DNA from: Pseudoalteromonas luteoviolacea B = ATCC 29581
GTDB lineage: Bacteria; Pseudomonadota; Gammaproteobacteria; Enterobacterales; Alteromonadaceae
Reading direction: 5' to 3'
Assembly: GCA_000333235.1 (NCBI GenBank)
Contig: CAPN01000020.1
Coordinates: forward strand, 62,001-126,000
DNA: 64,000 nt
Positions 36,624 through 46,700 of the stretch are shown piece by piece. The translations under genes were made by a program, and so were the position numbers. The notes under the pieces are model-generated. The model made no database searches. It was not told the origin of the DNA and saw nothing but the letters and a program-made list of their open reading frames with translations. Each line of letters opens with the position of its first letter. Position 1 is the first letter of the stretch.

Positions 36624-38008
36624 GTCACTACTCCCTTTTTGCCGTTCTCTCGGCCTTGCGAAATCAATTCGTCTGCCACTAACTCCATCCGTGCGCTGCG
36701 TGATCCTTTTACTAAAACGGTGATTTGTTGTTTTTGTTGTTGAATATGTTCTATTAACGAGCTAATTAAGCTCTCGCGTGAGGCAAAATGTAACCCGTTT
36801 TCGCCAAACGCTTCTTGGCACGCTTTACTGAGCGAGCCAATTGCAAATAATTGTGAGATCCCTTTGGCTTTAGCGTACTCACCGACTTCAAGGTGATATT
36901 GTACTGCCTCTTGCCCAAGCTCTCCCATGTCTCCAATGACCAGAATTTGTTGGGTGTTAATATCCGCAAGTAAATCGATAGCTGCTTTGACCGACTTAAC
37001 GTTGGCGTTATAACTGTCATCAATCACGGTAAGTTGCTCATTAACGTGGCGCACATTAACCCGCCCTTTTACCTCGCCCATCTGCGCTAAACCCAATGCT
37101 ATTTCAGCTAAAGAGGCACCAACCGATGACGTCAATGCCGCCGCAATCACCGCGTTAGTTACATTGTGGCGCCCTGGTAAAGCTAAAGTAATGTCTTTCT
37201 GCCCTAAAGGCGTATGTAACTTAAATGAAGCGCGGGCTGTACTATCAAGCTCAATATTAGTCGGGTAAAAGTCACTGGCTTGATTACTGTGAAATTTTAT
37301 GACTTTTTGCGAGGCCAAATGTTGATACCAATCACGAATATAGGGACATTCTTCATTAAATAACGCCACCCCCTCTGCTTTTAAGCCTGTAAAGATTTCG
37401 CCCTTAGCTTGACCCACACCATCGATCGATCCAAACCCTTCAATGTGAGCTGGCGCGACAACGCTTACCGTTGCAACATCCGGTGTCGTTAACGAAACCG
37501 TGTAAGCAATTTCACCAATGTGGTTTGCACCTAATTCGATCACGGCATATTCGTGACTAGGCTCTAATCGCAACAACGTAAGTGGAACACCTATCTCATT
37601 ATTAAAATTGCCCGCGGTTGCAAGTACATTGCCTTTTTGACGCAAAATTGCAGCGCACATTTCTTTAATTGTGGTTTTACCCACACTGCCTGTGATTGCA
37701 ATGGTTTTTGGCTTAACAGTATCCATCACTGCTTTGCCCAATTTACCAAGCGCCAGTTTTGTATCTGGCACCACAAATTGAACTAGGTCGATATCGAGTT
37801 TACGGTCGACAACTACCGCTACAACCCCTTGCTCACAAGCTTGTTTTATGAATTCATGACCGTCAAATTTCTCACCAACTAACGCAACAAATACGTCCCC
37901 GGGCTTAAGCGTTCGTGTGTCCGTGCTAATATTGAGCACGTCCTCATTCGAACTTGGGTTTTCGCATCCTAAAACGGCGGCTATCCAATGTAAATCCATG
38001 TTTATCAT
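36617..38008 (-). CDS. murF: MurF, UDP-MurNAc-tripeptide--D-Ala-D-Ala ligase
   Basis: 463 residues: [24 protein letters not shown] in the N-terminal domain, [13 protein letters not shown] (ATP loop), [28 protein letters not shown] and the ligase C-terminal domain with [18 protein letters not shown]. It adds the D-Ala-D-Ala made by Ddl. It shares one base with murE and overlaps mraY by seven. Confidence 0.97.
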   Translation of the reverse strand: MINMDLHWIAAVLGCENPSSNEDVLNISTDTRTLKPGDVFVALVGEKFDGHEFIKQACEQGVVAVVVDRKLDIDLVQFVVPDTKLALGKLGKAVMDTVKPKTIAITGSVGKTTIKEMCAAILRQKGNVLATAGNFNNEIGVPLTLLRLEPSHEYAVIELGANHIGEIAYTVSLTTPDVATVSVVAPAHIEGFGSIDGVGQAKGEIFTGLKAEGVALFNEECPYIRDWYQHLASQKVIKFHSNQASDFYPTNIELDSTARASFKLHTPLGQKDITLALPGRHNVTNAVIAAALTSSVGASLAEIALGLAQMGEVKGRVNVRHVNEQLTVIDDSYNANVKSVKAAIDLLADINTQQILVIGDMGELGQEAVQYHLEVGEYAKAKGISQLFAIGSLSKACQEAFGENGLHFASRESLISSLIEHIQQQKQQITVLVKGSRSARMELVADELISQGRENGKKGVVTC

Positions 38009-39510
38009 TAGGCATTTCCCCCTAGATAACGAGCCACCATTGAGCGGTCACAAAACGCAATGACGTCTTGACCAATGATTTGATAATCCTCATGCCCTTT
38101 ACCTGCAATCAACACGATACCACTCTCTTCTGCACCCGTTATGGCAAGTGAAATTGCCTTTTCGCGATCCGCCTCTACCACCACATTCGCCTTACTGCTA
38201 AAACCGTTAAGAATGTCTTCAATGATGGCGCTAGGAGATTCGGTTCGTGGATTGTCACTGGTGACAACAATTCGATCCGCGTATTGCTCGGCTATTTTAG
38301 CCATTTCTGCTCGTTTGCCTTTGTCTCTGTCTCCACCACAACCAAACAAGCAAGTGAGTTTTCCTGGTACGTGGTGTCGAAGTGCTACCAACGCTTGTTT
38401 TAAGGCATCTGGAGTGTGAGCATAATCCACTATACATGTCGGTTGATTCTCTGCTGAAAATGGTTGCATACGACCGGTTACCGGTTGCAATTGAGGCACA
38501 ACCTCGGCCAGTTGCTCTAATGCAAACCCTTGGCTCAACAAAACCGCCATAGCGCTCACCAAGTTGTACAAATTAAACTCACCAAATAGACTGCTCTTTA
38601 TGTGGCAGTTTTCAGTAGGCGTAATAATTTTACAACGCAGTCCTTGTGGGGAATATTCAACCTCGTCAAACGCAACAAAATGCGGGTTTTGACGAAGCGC
38701 TTGGCTATTTTTACCAACAGCAATGGCACGTTGATGGGCTATTTCGTTCAAGCAGCGACGCCCATACTCGTCATCAAAATTGATAACAGAAACGCTTGGG
38801 GTAAATGTTTCAAACAACGCTCGCTTCGCTTGCCCATAGGCTTCCATCGAACCATGATAGTCAAGATGATCACGGGTTAAATTGGTAAAAACACCCACCT
38901 TAAATTGGCAACCAGCAACGCGATGCTGACTTAAACCATGTGATGATACTTCCATGGCGACCAATTTATTCTCGGTCGCGAGCTGCGCTAAAATTCGCGC
39001 AAGTTCAACGTGACTTGGTGTCGTGTTCGGCAATTCCGTTAATTGACTTGGTTTACCAAAACCTAGCGTACCAACCACAGCACTGTGCGTTCCGCACAAC
39101 TGTGCAAGATTGGCAATCATGGTCGTCGTGGTCGATTTGCCATTTGTTCCGGTTACACCAACCAAGGTCAATTCGCTTGACGGATGACCATAAAAAGCGT
39201 GTGCAATATCAGCAATATACGCTTCAAGGTTGGGCACCCCAATTACTCGTTCATCCTCTTGCCAAGCACCAATAAAATCCATGTTTACTAACACGGCTAC
39301 CGCGCCGTTATGCAGCGCTTTTTCAATAAATTGTGCACCATGAACTTGATGACCTTGCAACGCAACAAACACATCGTTTGCGGCGACAACTCGACTATCA
39401 AGGCGCAGATGATTAACCTGCGTTGGCACATTTCGTGGCAAGGTCACAGCCACATTAAACTGTCTACAAACATGCGTAAGTACAGCTGCTAAATCACGCA
39501 TCGTTTTCAT
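38008..39510 (-). CDS. murE: MurE, UDP-MurNAc-L-Ala-D-Glu--meso-DAP ligase
   Basis: About 500 residues. ATP loop VTGTNGKSTTTTMI, MEVSSHGLSQHRVAG, NLTRDHLDYHGSMEAY and the substrate motif DNPRTE; DNPR is the signature for meso-diaminopimelate rather than lysine. Start codon is uncertain: ATG 39510 has AGGA immediately before it, while ATG 39501 would leave a more normal gap of ten bases. Either way the gene begins inside the end of ftsI. Confidence 0.96.
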   Translation of the reverse strand: MKTMRDLAAVLTHVCRQFNVAVTLPRNVPTQVNHLRLDSRVVAANDVFVALQGHQVHGAQFIEKALHNGAVAVLVNMDFIGAWQEDERVIGVPNLEAYIADIAHAFYGHPSSELTLVGVTGTNGKSTTTTMIANLAQLCGTHSAVVGTLGFGKPSQLTELPNTTPSHVELARILAQLATENKLVAMEVSSHGLSQHRVAGCQFKVGVFTNLTRDHLDYHGSMEAYGQAKRALFETFTPSVSVINFDDEYGRRCLNEIAHQRAIAVGKNSQALRQNPHFVAFDEVEYSPQGLRCKIITPTENCHIKSSLFGEFNLYNLVSAMAVLLSQGFALEQLAEVVPQLQPVTGRMQPFSAENQPTCIVDYAHTPDALKQALVALRHHVPGKLTCLFGCGGDRDKGKRAEMAKIAEQYADRIVVTSDNPRTESPSAIIEDILNGFSSKANVVVEADREKAISLAITGAEESGIVLIAGKGHEDYQIIGQDVIAFCDRSMVARYLGGNA

Positions 39511-41308
39511 ATCCTGTTAAATACGCTACACGCTCTTTATCTGGTGCAACGTTTAAAATTCGTAATGCATTTGACATAATTTCAGCAAACGCCGGACCGG
39601 ATGTAGCACCGCCATAATAAACATCACCACCCGGTTCGTTGATCATCACAACCACTGCAAGGCGAGGGTTACTTACCGGTGCAACGCCAGCAAAATAACC
39701 AACATATTCATCACCATATCCACCTGCAACCGCTTTTTTCGACGTCCCCGTTTTCGCAGCAGCACGATAACCATCGACGTGGATCTTATTTGCTGTGCCG
39801 TCACGGTCAAATACGCTTTCCATCATTTCCACTAAAGCTTCAACATTCGCTTGTTGAAAAACGCGCTCCCCTTCTGGTGGCGTATCTTGTTTAATAATGG
39901 TTAATGGACGTTTAATCCCGCCTGAACCTAAAATCGAATAAAAGCGCGCCATTTGTGCCGTCGATACACTCACCGCATAGCCATAAGCCAAGGTGGCTAT
40001 TTCAAAATCAGACCAGCGACGATTTGGATAGAACAAACCACTGCTTTCACCGATCATCATTGTGCCGGTATCTTCGCCAAAACCAACTTTTTCATAAGTA
40101 TCAACGAAATAATCTTTCGGCATCATTTGACTGATTTTTGCAACGCCCATGTTGCTCGAAAATTTAAGAATTTCGCGTAACGTCATGTCACCATGATTGC
40201 GAGTGTCAGTGACCAAACTGCCGCCAATACGCATGTAACCTGGATGCGTGTTCACGGTGTCATTTGCTTTAATTGCGCCATACTCTAGCCCAGCTAAAAT
40301 GGCCAGAGGCTTAACCGTCGAACCTGGTTCAAACAAATCCGTAATCGCGCGATTACGCCGTTTATGCGCTGCAGCATTTCTCATGTTGTTAGGGTTAAAG
40401 GATGGGCTATTAACCATGGCCAGAATTTCCCCTGTTCTTACATCAACAACCATGGCTGAGCCAGACGTCGCTTGGTAAGACAGCACGGCCGATTTAAGGG
40501 CTTTATAAGCAATTGCTTGAATACGTTCATCAATGGACAGTGTTATGTTTTCCGGTTCAACACGTTGTTTTTCGTCAAGCACTTGAATTTCACGGCCTTG
40601 TGCATCCTTACGAATTGTGCGACGCCCTTCCGTGCCTGTTAACGCTTGATCGTAGAGTTTTTCGATCCCTTCAATGCCAATACCATCGATGTTCGTAAAG
40701 CCAAGAACGTGGGCAGAAATCTCACCACTTGGATAAAACCGTTTCGACTCGTCAAGCAAGTGGATCCCAGCAAGATTTAAGTCTCGAATATAATTCGCAA
40801 CAGCCGGAGTTATCTGACGTTTTAAATAAACAAAGCGCCTGTCAGTGTTGGCGCGCAATCGTGTGTTTACTTCGTCATGATTTTCTTGCAGCACATCAGC
40901 AAGCTCTCGCCAACGTAAGTCGTTTTCGTAAAGTTGTTTTTTACGCTCAGTTAATTGAGCTAGGTCTTCTTCAAGCTTTTTGTAATCCTCACCGGCTCGA
41001 CGCGCATTTTTTATCACTCGTTCGGCAAGGGCTTTGTCAAGGGCAAGAGGATCGGCGTATACACTTACCACTGGCACACTTATCGCCAATTCATTGCCAT
41101 TACGGTCAAAGATCATGCCGCGCTGAACTTTTAATTTTTCAACACGTACGGTGCGTTTTTCACTCTCTTCCCGCGCTCTATCCGGTTCAATAATTTGTAA
41201 ATACGCTGCACGAGCAACTAGCGTAGCAAACACCAATACGAGTACCACACACACTAAAACAAAGCGCCACGTAATGAGGTTATTTACTGCTTTTTTTGGG
41301 GCAATCAT
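39494..41308 (-). CDS. ftsI: FtsI (PBP3), septal transpeptidase
   Basis: 604 residues, near the E. coli size. One N-terminal membrane helix (about 14-37), a dimerisation/pedestal domain starting RGMIFDRNGNELAIS, and the transpeptidase domain. Its active-site motifs are S330-x-x-K333 (FEPGSTVKP), SSN (KFSSNMGVAK) and KTGT (AAKTGTSKK). It cross-links septal peptidoglycan in partnership with FtsW. It overlaps ftsL by four bases and murE by 17. Confidence 0.97.
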   Translation of the reverse strand: MIAPKKAVNNLITWRFVLVCVVLVLVFATLVARAAYLQIIEPDRAREESEKRTVRVEKLKVQRGMIFDRNGNELAISVPVVSVYADPLALDKALAERVIKNARRAGEDYKKLEEDLAQLTERKKQLYENDLRWRELADVLQENHDEVNTRLRANTDRRFVYLKRQITPAVANYIRDLNLAGIHLLDESKRFYPSGEISAHVLGFTNIDGIGIEGIEKLYDQALTGTEGRRTIRKDAQGREIQVLDEKQRVEPENITLSIDERIQAIAYKALKSAVLSYQATSGSAMVVDVRTGEILAMVNSPSFNPNNMRNAAAHKRRNRAITDLFEPGSTVKPLAILAGLEYGAIKANDTVNTHPGYMRIGGSLVTDTRNHGDMTLREILKFSSNMGVAKISQMMPKDYFVDTYEKVGFGEDTGTMMIGESSGLFYPNRRWSDFEIATLAYGYAVSVSTAQMARFYSILGSGGIKRPLTIIKQDTPPEGERVFQQANVEALVEMMESVFDRDGTANKIHVDGYRAAAKTGTSKKAVAGGYGDEYVGYFAGVAPVSNPRLAVVVMINEPGGDVYYGGATSGPAFAEIMSNALRILNVAPDKERVAYLTGYENDA

Positions 41309-41631
41309 GGCAACACCACCACTTGTTCGTCCTTACTCGTTGGTCTTTTCATTCCTAATTGATTAATCGCAACTTCTTCAATTCGAGCGTGCTGAGAATA
41401 AAATTCTTCTTCAACAACTAAATAACGCCATTCAAGATCGAGTTCATCGCGCTGTTGCAACAGCTTATCTTGCTCTATTAATTGTTGACGTGTGAGGTGA
41501 GTGACTTGTACTAACGACAAGCTAGAGAAAAAAATCAACACCAATAAAAATGCAACAAACTTGTGTTCAAACAAGCCCTTAAAAATTTCGACAAATAAAT
41601 TGGGTTGGCGCAACTGCGCTTTTTGGTTCAT
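41305..41631 (-). CDS. ftsL: FtsL, divisome protein
   Basis: 108 residues, with one membrane helix (about 28-48, VAFLLVLIFFSSLSLVQVTHL) followed by a leucine-zipper-like coiled coil (LTRQQLIEQDKLLQQRDELDLEW). It joins FtsQ and FtsB in the divisome. Sequence conservation in this family is low, so the call relies also on position between rsmH and ftsI. It shares one base with rsmH and four with ftsI. Confidence 0.92.
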   Translation of the reverse strand: MNQKAQLRQPNLFVEIFKGLFEHKFVAFLLVLIFFSSLSLVQVTHLTRQQLIEQDKLLQQRDELDLEWRYLVVEEEFYSQHARIEEVAINQLGMKRPTSKDEQVVVLP

Positions 41632-42566
41632 TAGAGTTTCTGCGCCACCCTTAACACAGAGCTTCTTGCTCGTGGATTCTGCGCAATCTCTGCTGCGCTT
41701 GGCTTGATGGCTTTACCCACTGCTTCTAACGTTAAGTTTTGTTTTATTTGTGCATCCGTTAAAGGCAGACCTCTGGGTATCGCCTCTCCCTTACTTTGCT
41801 TTTTAATAAACTGCTTTACTATCCGGTCTTCGAGTGAATGGAACGAGATCACCACTAAACGTCCACCAGACTTAAGGACAGATAACGCCTCAGTAAGTGC
41901 GGTCTGGATCTCTTCTAACTCACTGTTTATGTATATGCGGATCGCTTGAAACGTGCGAGTTGCAGGGTGCTTGTGTTTGTCTTTTACTGGCACCGCTTGA
42001 TCCACTAACTCAGCCAATTGCTTGGTCGTTGTAATAGGGGTATGTTCACGTGTTTCAATAATTTTAGTTGCAATGCGGCGGCCAAACTTTTCTTCGCCAT
42101 ATTGCTTAATGACGTAGGTGATATCTTCTAAATCGGCCTCGGCCAACCACTGTGCGGCACTGCGACCTGAGGTTGGATCCATGCGCATATCAAGTGGGCC
42201 GTCTTTCATAAAACTAAAACCACGCGCCGCATCATCTAATTGCGGCGAAGACACACCAATATCAAGCAAAATGCCATCGACTTGCCCTAATATGCCTGCA
42301 TCGTTCGCAACTTGGCGTAAATTAGAAAAACGTGTATGTGCAATCGCAAAGCGAGTGTCGGATGCATACTTTTCAGCAGCTTGAATTGCCTGAGGATCTT
42401 GATCGATAGCTTGTAAACGGCCATTTTCACCGAGGCGAGCTAAAATCTGACCAGAATGACCGCCACGACCAAACGTCCCGTCAAGGTAGATCCCGTCTGG
42501 TTTGATCGCTAGAGCATCAATGGTTTCTTCCATTAAAACTGAAATATGCTGAAATTGAGCCGTCAT
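41631..42566 (-). CDS. rsmH: RsmH, 16S rRNA m4C1402 methyltransferase
   Basis: 311 residues: SAM site with [47 protein letters not shown] and [15 protein letters not shown] are all family signatures. It N4-methylates C1402 in the 30S P site; RsmI, encoded at 49312-50172, adds the ribose methyl at the same nucleotide. Second gene of the dcw operon. Confidence 0.97.
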   Translation of the reverse strand: MTAQFQHISVLMEETIDALAIKPDGIYLDGTFGRGGHSGQILARLGENGRLQAIDQDPQAIQAAEKYASDTRFAIAHTRFSNLRQVANDAGILGQVDGILLDIGVSSPQLDDAARGFSFMKDGPLDMRMDPTSGRSAAQWLAEADLEDITYVIKQYGEEKFGRRIATKIIETREHTPITTTKQLAELVDQAVPVKDKHKHPATRTFQAIRIYINSELEEIQTALTEALSVLKSGGRLVVISFHSLEDRIVKQFIKKQSKGEAIPRGLPLTDAQIKQNLTLEAVGKAIKPSAAEIAQNPRARSSVLRVAQKL

Positions 42567-42589
42567 GTGTGTATTGTAAGCCTTCGTTT

Positions 42590-43051
42590 TTAGAGCGAAA
42601 TCGAATCAAGAAGTGGGTCGGCATCAAATTCGCCACTGCGTTCAAGCTCTACGTCTTGTTGCATTTGCAGCGCCCAACGATCTTCATCCCAAATCTCAAA
42701 TTTATTTAATAGACCAACTAACATGAGCTTTTTTCCAAGACCCGCGTGAGCGCGCAACGAAGGAGCTAATAGAATGCGGCCATTTTTATCTAACTGGTAT
42801 TCGGTAGCATGTCCGAGCAAGAGGCGCTGCATACGTCTTGCCCGCGGATTCATACTGGAAAGCTGAGCTAGTTTTGCCTCAATAAGCTGCCATTCACTCA
42901 ATGGATAAAGCCATAAACACGGTTCATTTAGTGCGACAGTACAGATCACTGTGCCGTCTTGTTCAGACAAGAGACTATGACGGTACTTTGTCGGTACCGC
43001 GAAGCGTCCTTTATCGTCCAAGCTCAGTGATGTTGCACCGCGAAAATTCAT
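42590..43051 (-). CDS. mraZ: MraZ, transcriptional regulator of the dcw operon
   Basis: 153 residues with two AbrB/SpoVT-type double-psi beta units: [20 protein letters not shown] and [19 protein letters not shown]. MraZ binds repeated TGG boxes in front of its own gene and represses the dcw operon. Four such boxes lie 40-73 bases upstream. No good Shine-Dalgarno sequence precedes the ATG. First gene of the operon, 23 bases from rsmH. Confidence 0.96.
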   Translation of the reverse strand: MNFRGATSLSLDDKGRFAVPTKYRHSLLSEQDGTVICTVALNEPCLWLYPLSEWQLIEAKLAQLSSMNPRARRMQRLLLGHATEYQLDKNGRILLAPSLRAHAGLGKKLMLVGLLNKFEIWDEDRWALQMQQDVELERSGEFDADPLLDSISL

Positions 43052-43090
43052 TTTTATAACCAGTTTAGTTGCTAAAACTCATACTTAGAT

Positions 43091-43124
43091 CCAGTTTGAT
43101 CCACTTCTAACCACTTTTTACCAC
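43091..43124 (-). promoter_or_regulatory. MraZ operator: four boxes at 10-base spacing
   Basis: On the plus strand CCAG (43091) and CCAC (43101, 43111, 43121) recur at exactly 10-base steps, reading (G/C)TGG on the minus strand. This matches the MraZ-binding repeats of the E. coli mraZ promoter (TGGG with 10-base period). The boxes start right at the expected transcription start, downstream of the -10 at 43133-43138. Confidence 0.8.
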
Positions 43125-43132
43125 AATGGAAC

Positions 43133-43162
43133 AGTCTAGGGCTTGAGGTACGCTCTTGTCAA
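43133..43162 (-). promoter_or_regulatory. Promoter of the dcw operon (Pmra)
   Basis: On the minus strand TTGACA (43157-43162, a perfect -35) is followed after 18 bases by TAGACT (43133-43138, four of six -10 matches). The expected start, around 43126, abuts the MraZ boxes. Confidence 0.7.
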
Positions 43163-43445
43163 GAAATTCACCTCCCAAATAATCGCCTAAACCCTAGAAA
43201 AAATAAGGCCTCCAAGGAAGTCTATGAAATAGGTGGTAAAATATGGAAACCCATAAATTTGAACACGGCGATAACATAAAAATCACAATCGCAAAGAAAA
43301 TCTTCGACTTAACTCGGTTTAGTCCAAACAATTAGTCCTGCCCTACTTTTGGATGATAAATTTTTAGTTAATTCGTTGACTGGTTAATAGATGTACTAAT
43401 GGGTTGATATTAAATAGAAAGTTTTTTTCATGGAAGCGTTACAGT
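43163..43445. other. Intergenic between dcw promoter and alkaline phosphatase terminator
   Basis: AT-rich, with no open frame of note. A short palindrome with a TATGG/CCATA stem lies near 43241-43255. I see nothing else supportable. Confidence 0.5.
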
Positions 43446-43478
43446 AAAAAAGCCACTTTCAAAGGTAAAAGTGGCTTT
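43446..43478 (-). terminator. Rho-independent terminator of the alkaline phosphatase gene
   Basis: AAAGCCACTTT (43449-43459) pairs with AAAGTGGCTTT (43468-43478), an 11-pair stem with an 8-base loop, followed on the minus strand by a U tract. It lies 31 bases past the stop at 43509. Confidence 0.8.
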
Positions 43479-43508
43479 CAATCTAGCGGCAGTAAGCAGT
43501 CAAATGAT

Positions 43509-45200
43509 TTACTCTTTATTGAGTCCCATTGCCGACATCATTTTGTTGGCAACATCAATATGATGCTGCATCGTCGAGAACGATTTAGTTACCCCTTCTG
43601 GACCAAATGCATACACAGGAACAGGGGCGGCTGTGTGGGTTCCTGTGCCCCAGACAACATTTTGATCAGCCCCTAAGGCTCGTGCAATTTTGCCCGTATG
43701 ATCTTCATCTGCATAAACGTAAAACTCTTTAAAGTCCACGAATTTAGGAACTGTTGTTGCATTTTGGTACTTATGATCGGCGTCAAAGTAATCGTTCGCT
43801 TCGCGTTCACCTACCTTTTGCGCTTGATCCAAAGTCACCTTATAGTCACTGTATAGATTAATGGCGTGCATCCAATCCGATGCCGTTGCCGCAGCAAAGT
43901 CCCAATTACTGTTGGCTGCATCTAACATATTGAAAAATGTCCCTGATTGATTATAAAGCTTATCTAAATGTGATAAGTCACCAAAGTTAAAGTTTGGTTT
44001 ATAGTGCTCCCCCTGCATGCCATCGCCTGGGAGTGGTTTACCTTCTGGCATTCCTTTACGTGAATAGCTAAAACCAAAGCTCCCCGTTTCATGGTCGGCA
44101 GTCACGATCACTAACGTATCGTTTCGTTCTTTCACCCATTCGTAAACCGCATCCACGGCTTCATCAAACTTAAGCAATTCGTTCAGCATCCACCCTGCAT
44201 CATTTGCATGGCCTGCCCAGTCGATTTGCCCGCCTTCTACCATCAGGAAAAAACCATCTTCATCCTTAGCAAGAATATCCAGTGCTTTTACGGTCATTTC
44301 TTTCAACGAAGGTTCTGTACAGTTATTTTCTTTTTGACAGGCCTTATAGGCAATAGCATCTGCCATTCCTGAGTTGGCAAATAATCCAAGTAACTTAGTC
44401 GCATCACTCGAATGAAGCTGAGTTTTATCAAACGCAAGTGCATACCCATGTTGCTCTTTTGCTTCTAAAAGTACATTGCGATCGTCACTGCGTTTGGACT
44501 TTTTAATCACGCTAGATGGTGCACCAAGAGCAGTTAACGCGGCGTGTGCCGTGGGGTTGGATTTAATATTAGATGGCAAGAATACCCGAGCGCCTCCAGA
44601 GAGCATCACATCAACCATTCCCTTACTCACTAATTCAACGGCAATTTTATCTTCTAATGAACGATGAGGCTGGTGCGAAGCAAACGCAGCTGGTGTTGCA
44701 TGTGTAATACGCGTATCAGAAACAAGACCAGTGGCTTTGCCTGCTTTTTTGGCTTTTTCTAGGATTGTTTCCACCACAAAACCATGTTCATCTAAGCCAA
44801 CCATTTCTGAACCCGCCGCAATGCCAGTGGCCAATTGTGTTGCTGCACAAGCAGAATCCACCACCAATTTACCATGTTGCTGTCCATACGGCTGATTAAG
44901 CGCCAGACCTAAATGACCATGACTTGCTAGCTTTGATAACGCGGTTTGATTCCCTTTAGCCTTATAAGTTGAATTCGGTGCGCGGCGCGCGTAGTCTTCT
45001 AACAAACCGACTTGTTGAGGACCCATACCGTCGCCAATCATCAAAATTACGTTTTTAACGGTGGTGACAGGTGTTGGGGAGACTGGAACTTCTTTGATGA
45101 CTTCAATTTCTTTTACCACTTCCACCACTTTGGTCTCGGTATGATTACATGCAGTTAGAAATACTGCAGATAAGCTCAACGCTATCATGGACTTTTTCAT
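43509..45200 (-). CDS. Alkaline phosphatase (PhoA family), predicted lipoprotein
   Basis: 563 residues. A lipoprotein signal ends at Cys18 (SAVFLTAC). It is followed by a short linker with a repeating hydrophobic/acidic/basic pattern (KVVEVVKEIEVIKEVPV) and then the alkaline phosphatase fold. Metal Asp57 is in LMIGDGMG, nucleophile Ser116 in VDSACAAT, then VEGGQIDWAGHANDAG, VTADHETGSFGFS and the late metal His in GTHTAAPV. It hydrolyses phosphate monoesters in the periplasm. It is longer than E. coli PhoA and has a lipid anchor instead of a cleaved Sec signal. I see no clear Pho box upstream. Confidence 0.9.
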   Translation of the reverse strand: MKKSMIALSLSAVFLTACNHTETKVVEVVKEIEVIKEVPVSPTPVTTVKNVILMIGDGMGPQQVGLLEDYARRAPNSTYKAKGNQTALSKLASHGHLGLALNQPYGQQHGKLVVDSACAATQLATGIAAGSEMVGLDEHGFVVETILEKAKKAGKATGLVSDTRITHATPAAFASHQPHRSLEDKIAVELVSKGMVDVMLSGGARVFLPSNIKSNPTAHAALTALGAPSSVIKKSKRSDDRNVLLEAKEQHGYALAFDKTQLHSSDATKLLGLFANSGMADAIAYKACQKENNCTEPSLKEMTVKALDILAKDEDGFFLMVEGGQIDWAGHANDAGWMLNELLKFDEAVDAVYEWVKERNDTLVIVTADHETGSFGFSYSRKGMPEGKPLPGDGMQGEHYKPNFNFGDLSHLDKLYNQSGTFFNMLDAANSNWDFAAATASDWMHAINLYSDYKVTLDQAQKVGEREANDYFDADHKYQNATTVPKFVDFKEFYVYADEDHTGKIARALGADQNVVWGTGTHTAAPVPVYAFGPEGVTKSFSTMQHHIDVANKMMSAMGLNKE

Positions 45201-45301
45201 TGTTTCTATCCCTAAAGTAGAGTTCTTGTTCTAATTCGGGGCACAGTCTAGGTTCTTACAATGAAGTTTTTATTTCAGGTCCATGACACTTTAACGTTAT
45301 G

Positions 45302-46492
45302 TTATTTCGAGATGTGGTTAAAACTAAGAGAAATAGGCCGAGTCGTCATACCATGTAAAAAAACACTCAGTAAAATGGTGCAAGTGGCAATATCAGCGAT
45401 GAGCTTTGCCTCTGGCAAATTGCTTTCAACCAGCATAAGCGTGAAAACCACTGAAGCTAGCCCACGCGGACCAAACCACGCTAATGTCAATTTATGATGC
45501 CAGCTTGCTTGATAGCCAATTAAGGCAATAAGTACCGGGATCACGCGCAGCAGAGTAACTGCAGCCAATGCGTAACAGAGCGTGGTCCAAGTAAGGGTGT
45601 GTAACGTCGTAAAGGCAACAACCCCAAACAACACCCAAATCACCATTGCAGCGAGTTCGGCTATGTGCTCTCCCTCTTCAATCAATTTATCTTTAAACGG
45701 ATCAAGGTAAAAACGATCAAACAGCAAGCCACTAATAAACGTCGCAATAAATCCACTTCCTCCTAAACTTTGTGTCGTGGCATAAATAAACACGCAAAAA
45801 CCAACAAATAAAAACGGGCTCGTTTTCCGTGCAAACAAATGATGCGCTTTTGCTTTCGTCAGTAGCCATATTGCAATAAAGGTCAATACACTTGCCAGAA
45901 TTAAAGCCACGCCAAGTTCTTGCATAAACACACCAAGCAATTGCAACGTACTCAATTCTCCTTGCTTTTCAATTGCACTTAGTGCCAAAACGAACAAAGG
46001 CACACACAAACCATCGTTTAAGCCACTTTCAACATTTATCGCTTCTCTTAGGTTAGCGGGTACTTGCTTAGCGGTAATAAAGCCTCGACACAGGGCTGCA
46101 TCTGTCGGCGAGATCATGACAGCAAGCAATACACAACTGACAAAAGTAAGCGGCAACATGGCAACCCCTACTAAGGTGGCTAACACAACACTTATAGGCA
46201 AACCAATCAATAATAATCGCAAAGGCAATTGCACACTTGCCATTAATACGCGTAATCGCGTTTTTGCAGCATCGGTAAACAAGAAAATAGCAAGCGTTAA
46301 TTCAACAATTGGTTGCCAAACTTGCCTGTCAATTTCTGTTATCGATAAGCTATGTTCACCAAACCAGGCTAGTCCAACACCGATAAGGACAAACCACATT
46401 GGTCCTGTCAATTCAGTTCGTTGTAACTGACGTACAGACAACGAATAGACAAACACCGCCAATCCAACCCAAGCTAACGCTATGTAATTCAA
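45302..46492 (-). CDS. CPA1-family cation/proton antiporter (NhaP-like)
   Basis: 396 residues with about eleven to twelve membrane helices. Family marks are the MISPTDAALCRGF helix (equivalent of the ATDP motif), the following NVESGLNDGLCVPLFVLAL, which matches the conserved ES-LNDG element, and a late WFGPRGLASVVFTL. These place it among sodium or potassium/proton exchangers. Ion selectivity cannot be read from sequence. It has no cytoplasmic TrkA-C or cyclic-nucleotide domain. Encoded upstream of alkaline phosphatase with about a 100-base gap; no functional link is evident. Confidence 0.85.
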   Translation of the reverse strand: MNYIALAWVGLAVFVYSLSVRQLQRTELTGPMWFVLIGVGLAWFGEHSLSITEIDRQVWQPIVELTLAIFLFTDAAKTRLRVLMASVQLPLRLLLIGLPISVVLATLVGVAMLPLTFVSCVLLAVMISPTDAALCRGFITAKQVPANLREAINVESGLNDGLCVPLFVLALSAIEKQGELSTLQLLGVFMQELGVALILASVLTFIAIWLLTKAKAHHLFARKTSPFLFVGFCVFIYATTQSLGGSGFIATFISGLLFDRFYLDPFKDKLIEEGEHIAELAAMVIWVLFGVVAFTTLHTLTWTTLCYALAAVTLLRVIPVLIALIGYQASWHHKLTLAWFGPRGLASVVFTLMLVESNLPEAKLIADIATCTILLSVFLHGMTTRPISLSFNHISK

Positions 46493-46700
46493 CTTATGTC
46501 CTTCGTGTTTATCATGATTAAAAATATAAACATGTTTTAGCCATTTAATCTTATTTTTATACCATTTACCTCAAAAAGTTGCGCTATTTTGCAACGCTCA
46601 CAACAATGCCTCTATCCCCGCAAGTCGGTTTATAAGGTACACTTTTGCCGTGGCTAACCCGAATTCGGGCACTCGCTTTGATAAAAATAAGAGATTTATT

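Noticed and set aside
43163-43445. Possible small gene upstream of the dcw promoter
   Set aside because: No frame with a start and ribosome site of useful length; AT-rich spacer only.
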